Shown here: positions 34,620-43,103 of the stretch, piece after piece
Layout: each line of letters starts with the position of its first letter
How positions within the stretch are numbered: the first letter of the stretch is position 1
From: Methylicorpusculum oleiharenae
GTDB taxonomy: Bacteria > Pseudomonadota > Gammaproteobacteria > Methylococcales > Methylomonadaceae
Length of the DNA stretch: 64,000 nucleotides
Assembly: GCF_009828925.2 (NCBI RefSeq)
Contig: NZ_WUTY02000001.1
Span: 1,208,492-1,272,491, forward strand
Direction of reading: 5' to 3'
Notes under the pieces: model-generated
The model's database searches: none
Told to the model about the DNA's origin: nothing
What the model saw: the letters and a program-made list of their open reading frames with translations, nothing else
Position numbers and translations under genes: made by a program

Positions 34620-35795
34620 ATGGCATCGCCCTTAATTCAATTAGCATTGGATTCATTGGATTTCGATCAAACCATCAATTTGGCTGAGCAAGCCGCGCCT
34701 TATGTTGATATTTTTGAGATCGGAACACCGTGTATCAAATTTAACGGTATAGAAATAGTCAAAGCGCTAAAAGCAAAATTTCCAAACAAACTGCTTCTCG
34801 TAGACCTCAAAACAATGGATGCCGGTGAGTACGAAGCAACTCCATTTTATGCGGCCGGAGCCGATATTTGTACAGTGCTGGGTGTCTCGGGCATGGCTAC
34901 AATCGGCGGCGTGATTAAAGCTGCAAAAGCACATCATGCAGAAGTGCAGGTTGATTTGATCAACGTACCCAACAAAGTCGAATGCGCACGTCAAGCCGCC
35001 GAATTAGGCGCGCAAATTATAGGCGTTCATACCGGATTGGATGCACAGGCTGCGGGGCAAACGCCTTTTGCCGATCTTCAGGATATTGCCCGCCTGGGTT
35101 TGAATGTAAGAATTTCAGTCGCAGGTGGAATCAATCAGTCAACGGCACAAGAGGTTGCTGACGCCGGTGCGGATATCATCGTTGTTGGTGCGGCGATTTA
35201 TGGTGCGGCATCGCCGGCATCTGCGGCACGCCTGATTCGCTTAAATGCAGACGGTAAAGCTACGCATCGGCATTTTGTGCTGGATAAAATTGCCTCTGTT
35301 TTGGCGACGACTCAAGACGCCTATAATGAGCAACTGACCGATATGCTCGATAGCGCTAGACGCATTTTTATTTCAGGCGCAGGCCGTTCCGGACTGGTTT
35401 GCCGCTTCTTCGCTATGCGTCTGGTTCATAGCGGCTACGACGTCAGCGTAGTCGGTGAAGTGGTAACGCCCAGTATTCGTCCGGGTGACTTGTTAATTGT
35501 GATTTCAGGTTCGGGCGAAACCGAACAATTGATTGCCTTTACCAAGAAAGCCAAAGAAGTGGGCGCCGATATTGCGTTGATTTCAGCCAAGGATGACTCA
35601 ACCATTGGCGATTTGGCGACAGCGGTTTTTCAAATCGGCCGTGCCGATCAATACAAAAAAGTGGTCGGAATGCCGATGGGTACAGTATTCGAGCTGTCCA
35701 CCCTGTGGTTCCTGGAAGCGTTAATTTCGCATATCATCCATGAGAAAGGCATTCCTGAAGAAATCATGAGATCAAGACACGCTAATCTTGAATAA
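34620..35795 (+). CDS. hps-phi: Bifunctional 3-hexulose-6-phosphate synthase/6-phospho-3-hexuloisomerase
   Basis: This 391-residue fusion catalyses formaldehyde + ribulose 5-phosphate to 3-hexulose 6-phosphate, then isomerisation to fructose 6-phosphate: the first two steps of the RuMP pathway, in the cytoplasm. Residues ~1-212 are the synthase, an OMP-decarboxylase-superfamily barrel with the DxKxxD motif (Asp62, Lys64, Asp67), IGVHTGLDAQA and ISVAGGINQ. Residues ~215-391 are the SIS-domain isomerase, with IFISGAGRSGLVCRFFAMRL and VISGSGETEQLIAFTKKAKE, ending RSRHANLE. There is a GAGAGGAG Shine-Dalgarno. Fused hps-phi genes are known from methanotrophs and some archaea; separate hps and phi genes are more usual in methylotrophs. 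It is strong evidence for a methane or methanol lifestyle. Confidence 0.96.
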   Translation: MASPLIQLALDSLDFDQTINLAEQAAPYVDIFEIGTPCIKFNGIEIVKALKAKFPNKLLLVDLKTMDAGEYEATPFYAAGADICTVLGVSGMATIGGVIKAAKAHHAEVQVDLINVPNKVECARQAAELGAQIIGVHTGLDAQAAGQTPFADLQDIARLGLNVRISVAGGINQSTAQEVADAGADIIVVGAAIYGAASPASAARLIRLNADGKATHRHFVLDKIASVLATTQDAYNEQLTDMLDSARRIFISGAGRSGLVCRFFAMRLVHSGYDVSVVGEVVTPSIRPGDLLIVISGSGETEQLIAFTKKAKEVGADIALISAKDDSTIGDLATAVFQIGRADQYKKVVGMPMGTVFELSTLWFLEALISHIIHEKGIPEEIMRSRHANLE

Positions 35796-36107
35796 TGGTT
35801 TGAAGTGGCAAAATTCTCCTGAATCGGGAGAGTTGATATTTTCAAGATATCTTTTCGGCAGGCTGCCGGACACAAGCCATGGATGGCTTTCCTTCCTGAA
35901 CCGGATATTCGCTTTCTTGCGGACAGATCAATCGCACCACCGAAGCCAAGTTGAAAAATAAAATATCTCCACAGTCGGTTCTATTACTCCTGTCTGGTCG
36001 AAAATGAGTTGGCTTGCAACTCAAATCAAATCCAAGGAGAATGAACTGATTGCGTTCTATGCTGTCCTTTGGAAGAAATAATAAAATAGCTTTGGGCAAT
36101 GTAACTA

Positions 36108-36232
36108 TTCAGCGAGGCCACAAAACAATGTTGATACACCGTGTATGTTGCGGTTGGTGATAGCCAACCCAACACTTCAATGCGATGGCGTTAATTGTTG
36201 GGTTGCTAAAAGCAGGCAACCCAACCTACTCT
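36108..36232. repeat. Cluster of intergenic palindromic repeats
   Basis: In the gap between the HPS-PHI and Tim44-like genes, a GTAACTATTCAGCGAGG half element (36108, relative of the left end of the repeat at 5501) is followed by AGCCAACCCAACA and, further on, TGTTGGGTTGC paired with GCAACCCAACC (to 36230). The last two belong to the TGTTGGGTTG family (45568-45599). The remaining 35796-36107 shows no gene; a reverse-strand open frame at 35842-36099 has no coding character I trust. Confidence 0.55.
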
Positions 36233-36282
36233 GGATAATAACTGGGAAATAACCTTAACTTAACGAAAAAAGAGATTGAACA

Positions 36283-37251
36283 ATGATAAAAAGATATACC
36301 GGCTTATTTGCTACTGTGTTAATCGGTCTTTCATTAAGCTTGGGCGGCATTCAGGATGCTGAGGCCAAACGCTTCGGAGGCGGCAGCTCATTTGGTGGAA
36401 AATCGGCTTTCAGCATGCCTTATAAACGTTCTGCAGCGCAGCCTGCAAAATCCCCTTCGCAACAGCAAGCCACTAACCAAAATCAAACAGCTAAACAACA
36501 ATTGGCCAAACGTGGCGGATTAATGGGAATGCTGGGCGGTCTGGCTTTGGGTGGTTTACTTGGCGCAATGCTGTTTGGCGGTGCATTTGAAGGCATTAAC
36601 TTTGTCGATATCCTGATGTTTGCAGGTATCGCATTTGTGCTTTACAAGCTCTTTGCTGCCAAAGCGGGTTCGGCCAGAAAGCCGGCCTACAGTTACGAGC
36701 GATCCGGGTATGATGAAACAGGTTCAGACAATGCTGCAAACAATACTCAGCCTCAGGCTGCCAGCGGCTCTTCTGCATTTAATACGGATCTTTTATTCAA
36801 AAAAGATAAACCCGCAGAATCAGCTAATCCGGTTATGAATTTTCAGCGGGATGCGGATTTTAACAACCCAATTGTTCCTGCCGGATTTAATGAGGCGGAT
36901 TTTCTTGCAGGCGCCAAAAATGCCTATAAGAGTTTGCAATCAGCTTGGGATCAAAGAGACTTGGCAGAAATTCGCAGTCTAACCACCGACAAGGTATTCG
37001 GCGAGATTCAAGATCAATTGAAAGCCAGCAGCGATGAAAATCATACGGAAATATTGAAATTGAATGCCGAGTTGCTTGAAGTAAGAGAAATCGGGCAAGA
37101 TCTGGAAGCGGTCGTGCTTTTCGATGCGATCATGCGCGAAGATAATGACAGTCAGGCTAATCAAGTCAGGGAAATCTGGCATTTCACCAAAACAAAGAAC
37201 AGCATTCAGCCAAAATGGTATTTGGATGGTATTCAGCAGTTGGAAGACTGA
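36283..37251 (+). CDS. Tim44-like domain membrane protein
   Basis: The 322-residue protein has a signal or TM segment (LFATVLIGLSLSLGG), a basic Gly/Ser-rich linker (KRFGGGSSFGGKSAF), a Gln/Ala-rich region and a second hydrophobic pair with glycine zippers (GLMGMLGGLALGGLLGAMLFGG and FVDILMFAGIAFVLYKLF). It ends with a C-terminal Tim44-like domain (~210-322): FLAGAKNAYKSLQSAWDQRDLAEIRSLTTDKVFGEI ... IWHFTKTKNSIQPKWYLDGIQQLE. Bacterial members are of unknown function at the inner membrane. AAAGAGATTG precedes the ATG. It is monocistronic. Confidence 0.88.
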   Translation: MIKRYTGLFATVLIGLSLSLGGIQDAEAKRFGGGSSFGGKSAFSMPYKRSAAQPAKSPSQQQATNQNQTAKQQLAKRGGLMGMLGGLALGGLLGAMLFGGAFEGINFVDILMFAGIAFVLYKLFAAKAGSARKPAYSYERSGYDETGSDNAANNTQPQAASGSSAFNTDLLFKKDKPAESANPVMNFQRDADFNNPIVPAGFNEADFLAGAKNAYKSLQSAWDQRDLAEIRSLTTDKVFGEIQDQLKASSDENHTEILKLNAELLEVREIGQDLEAVVLFDAIMREDNDSQANQVREIWHFTKTKNSIQPKWYLDGIQQLED

Positions 37252-37292
37252 TTCAAAAACTAGCTAAAATGTAGTTATTCTCCTGGTTGATC

Positions 37293-37319
37293 GAGTGACA
37301 GATTACGAACCTGTCACTC
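37293..37319. terminator. Perfect 9-bp inverted repeat after the Tim44-like gene
   Basis: GAGTGACAG (37293-37301), a 9-base loop and CTGTCACTC (37311-37319). It lies 42 bases after the Tim44-like stop and 64 bases before the regulator start. It may be a terminator without T tract or an operator for the downstream response regulator. Confidence 0.4.
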
Positions 37320-37382
37320 CAAAAACGGGCTCCATCTGGGTAAGTTCTTTCGTGTTTGACCCGCATCCCGGCATTCGAAACG

Positions 37383-38096
37383 ATGTACACCACGCTGAAA
37401 ATTCACAACAGCGCCAAAATTCTTCTGGTAGAAGACCATAAACCTCTGGCGGAGGCCGTTGGCGCTTATCTTGAGAGTGCCGGATTTATCATGGATTATG
37501 CTCATGATGGCCTGTGTGCCCTGCATTTGGCGACAACTCAGCGCTACGACGCGATTATCCTTGATATCTCTTTGCCCGGAATTGACGGATTGACGATATG
37601 CCTGCGCCTTCGTCAGGACGCGCACTTGTCAACGCCTATTCTTATGCTGACAGCCAGGGACCAATTGCAAGACAAATTGGCCGGTTTTCAGCATGGCGCA
37701 GATGATTATCTGATCAAACCATTCGATATGCCCGAACTGGAAGCGCGTATTGTGGCTTTAATTAGGCGCGAGCGGGGGGAGTTGGATGAGGCTGTCTATA
37801 AAATCCATGATTTGAGTTTTGATACACGCACCATGCAGGTCATGCGAAACGGGCAGATGATCCATTTGTCACCAACCTGCTTGCGTATTTTACGAATATT
37901 GATGCGCGAGTCACCCAATCTGGTTACCCGTGAGCAATTGGAACAAGAGCTTTGGGGCGAGTTGACACCGGACAGCGATACTTTACGCAGTCATTTATAC
38001 AAGCTGCGTAAAGCGATCGACAAACCTTTTGAGCATCCTTTACTGGAAACTCAGCAAGGATTGGGCTTTAGATTAGTTGCTCCTGAATCGAACTGA
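37383..38096 (+). CDS. OmpR/PhoB-family response regulator (orphan)
   Basis: The 237-residue protein has an N-terminal receiver with acidic pair VEDH, phospho-acceptor Asp61 (IILDISLPG), conserved Thr (MLTARD) and Lys (YLIKPFD). The C-terminal winged helix (LSFDTRTMQVMRNG, REQLEQELWG, TLRSHLYKLRKAID, TQQGLGFRL) is of OmpR type. It is intact. The start is uncertain; the ATG at 37383 begins the natural receiver lead, and an in-frame upstream ATG at 37356 is possible. No kinase is adjacent; the lone kinase at 1453-2754 could be its partner. Confidence 0.9.
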   Translation: MYTTLKIHNSAKILLVEDHKPLAEAVGAYLESAGFIMDYAHDGLCALHLATTQRYDAIILDISLPGIDGLTICLRLRQDAHLSTPILMLTARDQLQDKLAGFQHGADDYLIKPFDMPELEARIVALIRRERGELDEAVYKIHDLSFDTRTMQVMRNGQMIHLSPTCLRILRILMRESPNLVTREQLEQELWGELTPDSDTLRSHLYKLRKAIDKPFEHPLLETQQGLGFRLVAPESN

Positions 38097-38139
38097 CCTG
38101 AAAAGCTTGTCAACTGTCTGACCATCCTCTTTGGCTATT

Positions 38140-38736
38140 CTATTGCTCTTTCGGCGCTACAATCTCGCAGCCTTGTCCATAAAAAACCAGCGATTTGATA
38201 AAGGGCGTAATGGCAATAGTTAATGACGTTCTGTTTATGAATGCCTTAACATCAACCTCAACAGCCTGATCAAAATGCTTGATCCATTCTTCGGTAATTT
38301 TGAGTTGAGCTTCCATTTCACTGAGTGCAAAGGGATCAAAATCGAACTCGGTTTTATCGACCGCCTGCTTCATGGCTTTTAACGCAATCGATTCAATCTG
38401 TTTAGCAAAACCATTGAACACTTCCGCGCCTTCTGCCTTTTTGATCCTGTCAATATCGCCGGGTGATGCATAGGTAAGAAATACCCCTTGAACACCTTGC
38501 CTATCATTCTTGCAAGCGCCCCCATCCATCATATTGATAAGCCGCAACTCTTTTCCCTCAACAAGCACACTGAAAGGAGGCATTTCTTCGGATTGGGGAA
38601 TGCTTTGCGCTTTTTCCTCAGGCACGGGTGGTGCAATTTTTGTCTCCTCGGCCGGAAGCGGTTTAACCGGTTCGGTTGAACAGGCCGATATCACTAGCGC
38701 TAAAGTTAATAACGTAAAAAGTCTGATTAATGTCAT
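38140..38736 (-). CDS. Hypothetical lipoprotein
   Basis: The 198-residue protein has lipobox ISAC (Cys19), then a Pro/Glu-rich linker (~20-55) and a folded domain with two Cys (GGACKNDRQGVQG and YGQGCEIVA) that could form a disulfide. A helical stretch (ALSEMEAQLKITEEWIKHFDQAVEVDVKAFI) fills the middle. No family is recognised. It is convergent with the response regulator and stands alone. Confidence 0.7.
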   Translation of the reverse strand: MTLIRLFTLLTLALVISACSTEPVKPLPAEETKIAPPVPEEKAQSIPQSEEMPPFSVLVEGKELRLINMMDGGACKNDRQGVQGVFLTYASPGDIDRIKKAEGAEVFNGFAKQIESIALKAMKQAVDKTEFDFDPFALSEMEAQLKITEEWIKHFDQAVEVDVKAFINRTSLTIAITPFIKSLVFYGQGCEIVAPKEQ

Positions 38737-39261
38737 GAGCGTATCTTTTTTAAGTTAGGTGGTTATAAACAGATTATCAGTATTCCATGTTTTTTCTTAA
38801 AGGCACTATTCGCGTTATTAGTTGAAAGGTCATCAAAGCCGTCATTCCGGCATCCAGGTCACAAGTATGAAAGTCCAACGCCATCCAACGACAATCCGTG
38901 CCGGGGCGACACCCACTATTTACCTGAACTTAGTCATCTTAAAGCCCGATTAAGCTTTTTATAAGTTTAATTTTGTAAGATTTAGCTTACGCACATGTAC
39001 ATATATTTGAGTCAGTGCTTTAAGTCAACAAGGGGAAAATTAATACAGATGAGATTGAGTTTTACTCATTGTCTTCCTGGACAGGCTCAAAAGTGTGCGT
39101 TGATTCATTAAATGGACTCTAACTTTATCAAATGAAACCTACTTCTGATTTTCTGCCAACCCCGTCACATCAAACTCAACCGATTTTATTAAACTCTTTC
39201 CCCAGCGGATCAAGAAAAGAAAAAAATCCATTCATAAAGATCCGAATAATTAAAGATTCAA

Positions 39262-39339
39262 ATTAGGGCAAAACCATCGAAAGGTGGTGACGCAAAGTTT
39301 CCAGTCTAACGGAGTTACTCCTATGATAGTGGGATTGCT
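39262..39339 (+). ncRNA. Cyclic-di-GMP-I (GEMM) riboswitch
   Basis: The conserved GEMM-I core is clear: AGGGCAAAACC, a GAAA tetraloop hairpin (CCATC-GAAA-GGTGG), then the invariant GACGCAAAG, then CCAGTCTAACGGAG with the conserved CTAA, and ATAGTGGGATTGCT corresponding to the GGTAGCGGGGTTACC arm of the Vibrio Vc2 aptamer. It lies 83 bases upstream of the metalloprotease start, followed by a hairpin that could be its expression platform. The rest of the 38737-39261 gap shows no gene. Confidence 0.88.
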
Positions 39340-39376
39340 AAAATGGCAAAAAAACAATGATTTGGCCATTTTAATT
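39340..39376 (+). terminator. Terminator-like hairpin of the riboswitch expression platform
   Basis: AAAATGGC (39340-39347) pairs with GCCATTTT (39365-39372), directly abutting the aptamer and ending in TTTTAATT. The stem begins where the aptamer ends, as expected for a transcriptional on/off switch, but the T tract is short. Which ligand state favours it is not evident. Confidence 0.55.
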
Positions 39377-39421
39377 CACATTCATGGAACTCCTTCGGGC
39401 AATTTATATAGGAGAAGAGTC

Positions 39422-41689
39422 ATGTACTCATCTAAAAGCCGAAGCAGTGACAAAAACCAAACAAGTTCATTAAGTGTAAGCCAAGATCCGATTCTACATA
39501 AAGGAATGAACTTTAATATAAAAATGTCAGCAGTCATGTTTATATCCGCGCTGATTCCATTTACATCTACTTACGCCCAACAAGTGAACAACCCTGTAAA
39601 AGCAGGTGTGCAAAATATTCAGAAAAAAGGCCATTTTGCCCCTGAATTGTTTGATGATTTTGGAATCACTCAATCAACAAAAAAAGTGTTGCCTACCAAA
39701 GCAATTAAAGGTCGAAACCGCTCAGTAAAAGTAAATACCGATATACTGTGGTCAGATTCTTTAACATTAACGCTGTTCGATGATGTCGTTGTTACAGTGA
39801 TAAGAGATCGTTTGATTGATAAGGTGAAAGGCAGTACCACCTGGATAGGACATGTAGCGGGTGAGTCCAACAGCGAAGTTTTTTTGACAGTGCGGGGAAG
39901 CAATATGTCAGGCACTGTGAGCATCGGGGATGATCTGTATGAAATCAATCTAGGTGCGAATGATCTGCATGAAATCACTAAAGTTGATCCTGCTAGAAAT
40001 CCTGATCACGGCGATGACGCAAAAGCTGTTGAAGACTTTATTGCGGAGGGCGGTGAGATTGACACCACTGGTTCTAGTGAGCCGGTAGTAGCCAATGCCG
40101 AAATTAATGCAGGCACAGTAATTGATGTTATGGTTGTGTATACGCCGCAATCACGGATTAATGCTTACGGGCAAAGCGGTATCGAGGCTAAAATTGTAAA
40201 CGCAGTTGCCAAAGCCAATCAATCCTATATCAACAGTCAAATCGATATGCAAATTAATCTCGTGCATATGGCTGAAGTTAGCTATGTAGAATCGGGATCA
40301 ACATCAACAAGCTTATCTGATATCACTGGCACCAGTGACGGCAAGATGGATGCAGTTCATACATTACGTAATCAGTATGGAGCCGACCAGGTTGTTTTGA
40401 TAACAACAGACACCAGTGCATGTGGAACAGGTTATTTAATGAGTAGCCCCAGTACTTCTTTTGCATCTTATGCATTCAGTGTCGTGCATGATGATTCCAA
40501 ATACGCTTGTCTTTCCAATCACACATTGGCGCATGAGTTAGGTCATAATCAAGGCAGTCATCATGATCGTGCCAGTGCTACTTCAACACCTGCATACGAT
40601 TACTCTTACGGCTACCGCTTATGTCAAACCGGTGGATTCAGAACCGTCATGTCATATGATTGCAGCGGCGGAACCCGGGTAGGCTATTTTTCGAATCCTA
40701 AAGTGACTTTCAATGGTGAATATACCGGAACGGCTACTGAAGATAACGCTCGTTCAATGACCAATACCAAAGCGATCGTGGCAGCATTCCGAGGGACTGT
40801 TGATAAGTCATTGCCTGTTGCTCCAAGTGGTTTGGCGGCTTTGATGTTGTCAGATAAGGAAATTAGCATCAGTTGGGCAGATAATTCTGGTAATGAAACC
40901 GGATTCAGATTAGAAAGATCGATGGATGGCGTCAATTGGACCGAATTTGCAGTTGTGGGTGTTAATGTTCGCAGCTTTACTGATGCGGGCCTTGTTGCAA
41001 ATACGACATATCAATACCGGATAAGAGCCTACAATAGTAACGGTACTTCAAGTTATTCGAATATCGGTAGCGCTACAACCAAAGCTGCAGTCACTCAAAC
41101 CTGTATTAATAACTCTCCGGCACTAAGCTTGGCGCCTACAGCTATTTACACAATGGCCGGTGCAACCGTTAGTTTTAATATAGCCTTGGCTAATCAGGAT
41201 TCCTCTGTTTGCGGCGCTACCCTGTTTAATCTTTCCAATAGTGAGGGGGGAGCCATAGGGTCTTATACCCTATCTCCAGGTGCTTCGACTTCTACATCGT
41301 GGATGATAAATGCACCAACGATTGATGGTAGTTACACAAAGTCGGTTACTGCATCTGCTGTCTCACACAGTAGCGTAACCAAATCAGCTACCATCATTGT
41401 TGACGGTACCGCACCTACCGCACCTGGCAATTTAAAAGTGGCTATAAAAAGAAACTCACAAGTAGCGATTAGCTGGAGCGCTTCTACTGATTCAGGTTCC
41501 GGTCTTGATCGGTATGTAGTAAGCCGTAATGGAGTTAGGATTGCCACTCTTACAACCACCAATTATACCGATAAGCCTGGAACAGGTGTGATGACCTATA
41601 CCGTTGAGGCTTTTGATAAAGTTGGAAATGTTAAAGGAAGCAGCACTTCAATTACAGTGGGGGGCACTGTTGTCAAAGACAGAAAGTAA
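39422..41689 (+). CDS. Secreted zinc metalloprotease (reprolysin-like M12) with FN3 domains
   Basis: From the ATG at 39422 (AGGAG 8 bases upstream, just after the riboswitch) the protein has 755 residues. It has a long N-region before a hydrophobic signal (MSAVMFISALIPFTSTYAQ), a propeptide-like region to ~220, and a metzincin catalytic domain with zinc motif HELGHNQGSHHD (His371, Glu372, His375, His381) and Met-turn VMSYDC. A fibronectin III domain follows at ~464-555, a linker, and a second FN3-like domain at ~665-750. The upstream open frame from 39284 would read through the riboswitch and is not the start. It is predicted to be extracellular and c-di-GMP-controlled; adhesin or matrix cleavage is a plausible job. 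Confidence 0.88.
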   Translation: MYSSKSRSSDKNQTSSLSVSQDPILHKGMNFNIKMSAVMFISALIPFTSTYAQQVNNPVKAGVQNIQKKGHFAPELFDDFGITQSTKKVLPTKAIKGRNRSVKVNTDILWSDSLTLTLFDDVVVTVIRDRLIDKVKGSTTWIGHVAGESNSEVFLTVRGSNMSGTVSIGDDLYEINLGANDLHEITKVDPARNPDHGDDAKAVEDFIAEGGEIDTTGSSEPVVANAEINAGTVIDVMVVYTPQSRINAYGQSGIEAKIVNAVAKANQSYINSQIDMQINLVHMAEVSYVESGSTSTSLSDITGTSDGKMDAVHTLRNQYGADQVVLITTDTSACGTGYLMSSPSTSFASYAFSVVHDDSKYACLSNHTLAHELGHNQGSHHDRASATSTPAYDYSYGYRLCQTGGFRTVMSYDCSGGTRVGYFSNPKVTFNGEYTGTATEDNARSMTNTKAIVAAFRGTVDKSLPVAPSGLAALMLSDKEISISWADNSGNETGFRLERSMDGVNWTEFAVVGVNVRSFTDAGLVANTTYQYRIRAYNSNGTSSYSNIGSATTKAAVTQTCINNSPALSLAPTAIYTMAGATVSFNIALANQDSSVCGATLFNLSNSEGGAIGSYTLSPGASTSTSWMINAPTIDGSYTKSVTASAVSHSSVTKSATIIVDGTAPTAPGNLKVAIKRNSQVAISWSASTDSGSGLDRYVVSRNGVRIATLTTTNYTDKPGTGVMTYTVEAFDKVGNVKGSSTSITVGGTVVKDRK

Positions 41690-41703
41690 CAAATTTTTAA
41701 ACG

Positions 41704-41736
41704 AAAAAAAAAGGGCGCTTATTGCGCCCTTTTTTG
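41704..41736. terminator. Bidirectional Rho-independent terminator
   Basis: AAGGGCGC (41711-41718), loop TTATT, GCGCCCTT (41724-41731), flanked by an A run on the left and a T run on the right. It serves both the metalloprotease and the convergent PEP-CTERM gene. Confidence 0.93.
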
Positions 41737-41756
41737 TTTCGATCAAAATTTAGATT

Positions 41757-42446
41757 TTAAGCGGCTTTGCCTTTCATTCTAGAAGCGCCGAAACCCAGCA
41801 AGCCAAAAGCCATTAGTAAAAGCGAAGTCGGTTCTGGTACGTTTGGATCATTTGGGTCATTTGGGTCATCGGGATTAACTGGTCCCCAATTTGATGCAAG
41901 CAAATCGCTTGAATTTCCATTTGAGCCAAGTTGTTGAAAAGAAACTGCGACTTGGCCTGAGTCATCGCCTCCGCCAATACCTGTCCCTCTGTCGCGCTCT
42001 GAATTGCGCCATAAATCAAAAGGATCCGTTGGAAGTAAGCTGAGAGTTAAAAACTTAAAATCAAAAGTTAAACTTTCTCCTGGAGATAGACGGCTTTCAG
42101 GTGTTGACCTTTCTCCAAGATAATCAAATTGAATGCCCCCACTTGCAGCTGAAAAGTTCCAAACTGGACTTACATTGATTATGTTGAAATCAGTACCCAA
42201 TACAAGATTCGGATTCAAGTTGAAAGCTAATAAGTCAATCAATGAAGTGCTAGGGCTGGTGGAAGTATTTGAAAGGATTGCATTATAGATAGAAGAATCA
42301 GAAGTGTTTGTTATCTTGAATGTATAGCTATAAGAATCACTAAACGAGGTGCTACTTGCTGATGTTTCTATGTATGCCGCATTGGCATTAATACCAGTAA
42401 GTATGCAAAATGGCAGCAATGCTGCCGCTAATATTTTTTTATTCAT
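41757..42446 (-). CDS. PEP-CTERM sorting-domain exported protein
   Basis: The 229-residue protein has a signal peptide (MNKKILAAALLPFCILTGINANA) and a Ser/Thr-rich mature domain of unknown fold. A short DPNDPNDPN repeat follows, then the PEP-CTERM signal: VPEPTSLLLMAFGLLGFGASR with a basic tail. It should be cleaved by exosortase and placed on the surface or in extracellular matrix. It shares a terminator with the c-di-GMP-controlled metalloprotease, and its C-terminal DPN repeat may be a flexible or Ca2+-binding spacer. Confidence 0.88.
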   Translation of the reverse strand: MNKKILAAALLPFCILTGINANAAYIETSASSTSFSDSYSYTFKITNTSDSSIYNAILSNTSTSPSTSLIDLLAFNLNPNLVLGTDFNIINVSPVWNFSAASGGIQFDYLGERSTPESRLSPGESLTFDFKFLTLSLLPTDPFDLWRNSERDRGTGIGGGDDSGQVAVSFQQLGSNGNSSDLLASNWGPVNPDDPNDPNDPNVPEPTSLLLMAFGLLGFGASRMKGKAA

Positions 42447-42960
42447 ATCGACTCCAAGTTTTAAAAAACTATTAATAAATGAGAAGAGTATTTTTTTTAC
42501 AATTTAATTATTAAACTAAGATTTCAAAAAGTTTTATTATACATCTGCTCACTATAACGCAAAAAATATACCTATAGAAAAATATTACTTATTTATCAAT
42601 TAGTAAGATGTTTTTATTTGGTGATATAATGTTAGTCACGATTAAGATTGTAAAAATAGTTGACATAATTAAATGACTTAATTTACATCGAATTTGTGAA
42701 AAATAAGCAGATCTTATGAAATACCGTTGATTTTATTGGGCTTGCGAATCATGGAGTTTGCTGGCGGAATAATTCACATTTTTTAATTAATTTGTCACTT
42801 AATCTGCACAAATTCGAATTTTGGTCTACGAGATTTTCAGAAGTCATTTGATTTACTAAATAAGTATTTAAGAAACAAATATTTATAATACTTAAATTAA
42901 GTAAAATACAAGTTGGCATATTTAGGTGTTGTAAGATTTATTGACACCTTTAGATCTTTT
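42447..42960. other. A/T-rich intergenic region
   Basis: About 500 bases of unusually A/T-rich sequence upstream of the PEP-CTERM gene hold its promoter region. I see no ORF with coding character and no repeat family member. Composition differs from the flanking genes and may reflect transferred DNA. Confidence 0.5.
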
Positions 42961-43068
42961 ATGCGCTTTCTTGTCGATGAACAAATGTCTTCCGGTTTGG
43001 CAAAAGTGTTTAAACCGTTGCTCATACATTCCGCCAAAACTATTCAGTTGACCCCTGGCCCCCATTGA
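42961..43068 (+). pseudogene. Possible truncated DUF5615 (PIN-like) toxin remnant
   Basis: A 35-codon frame begins MRFLVDEQMSSGLAKVF, which resembles the N-terminus of DUF5615/VapC-like PIN proteins (MRFLVDxQLPPxLA), including the conserved first Asp. It then loses similarity and stops, so only the first strand and helix of a ~110-residue family remain. No Shine-Dalgarno is seen. The match is short, so chance is possible. Confidence 0.25.
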
Positions 43069-43103
43069 AATTACCATGACAATAAAGAAACGGGGGCATG
43101 CGT

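Noticed and set aside
35842..36099. 85-residue reverse ORF in the gap after the HPS-PHI gene
   Set aside because: No Shine-Dalgarno, no domain, and no neighbouring gene context; likely chance.
39284..39421. N-terminal extension of the metalloprotease from the upstream open frame
   Set aside because: This stretch is the c-di-GMP riboswitch and its hairpin; the ATG at 39422 has the Shine-Dalgarno.
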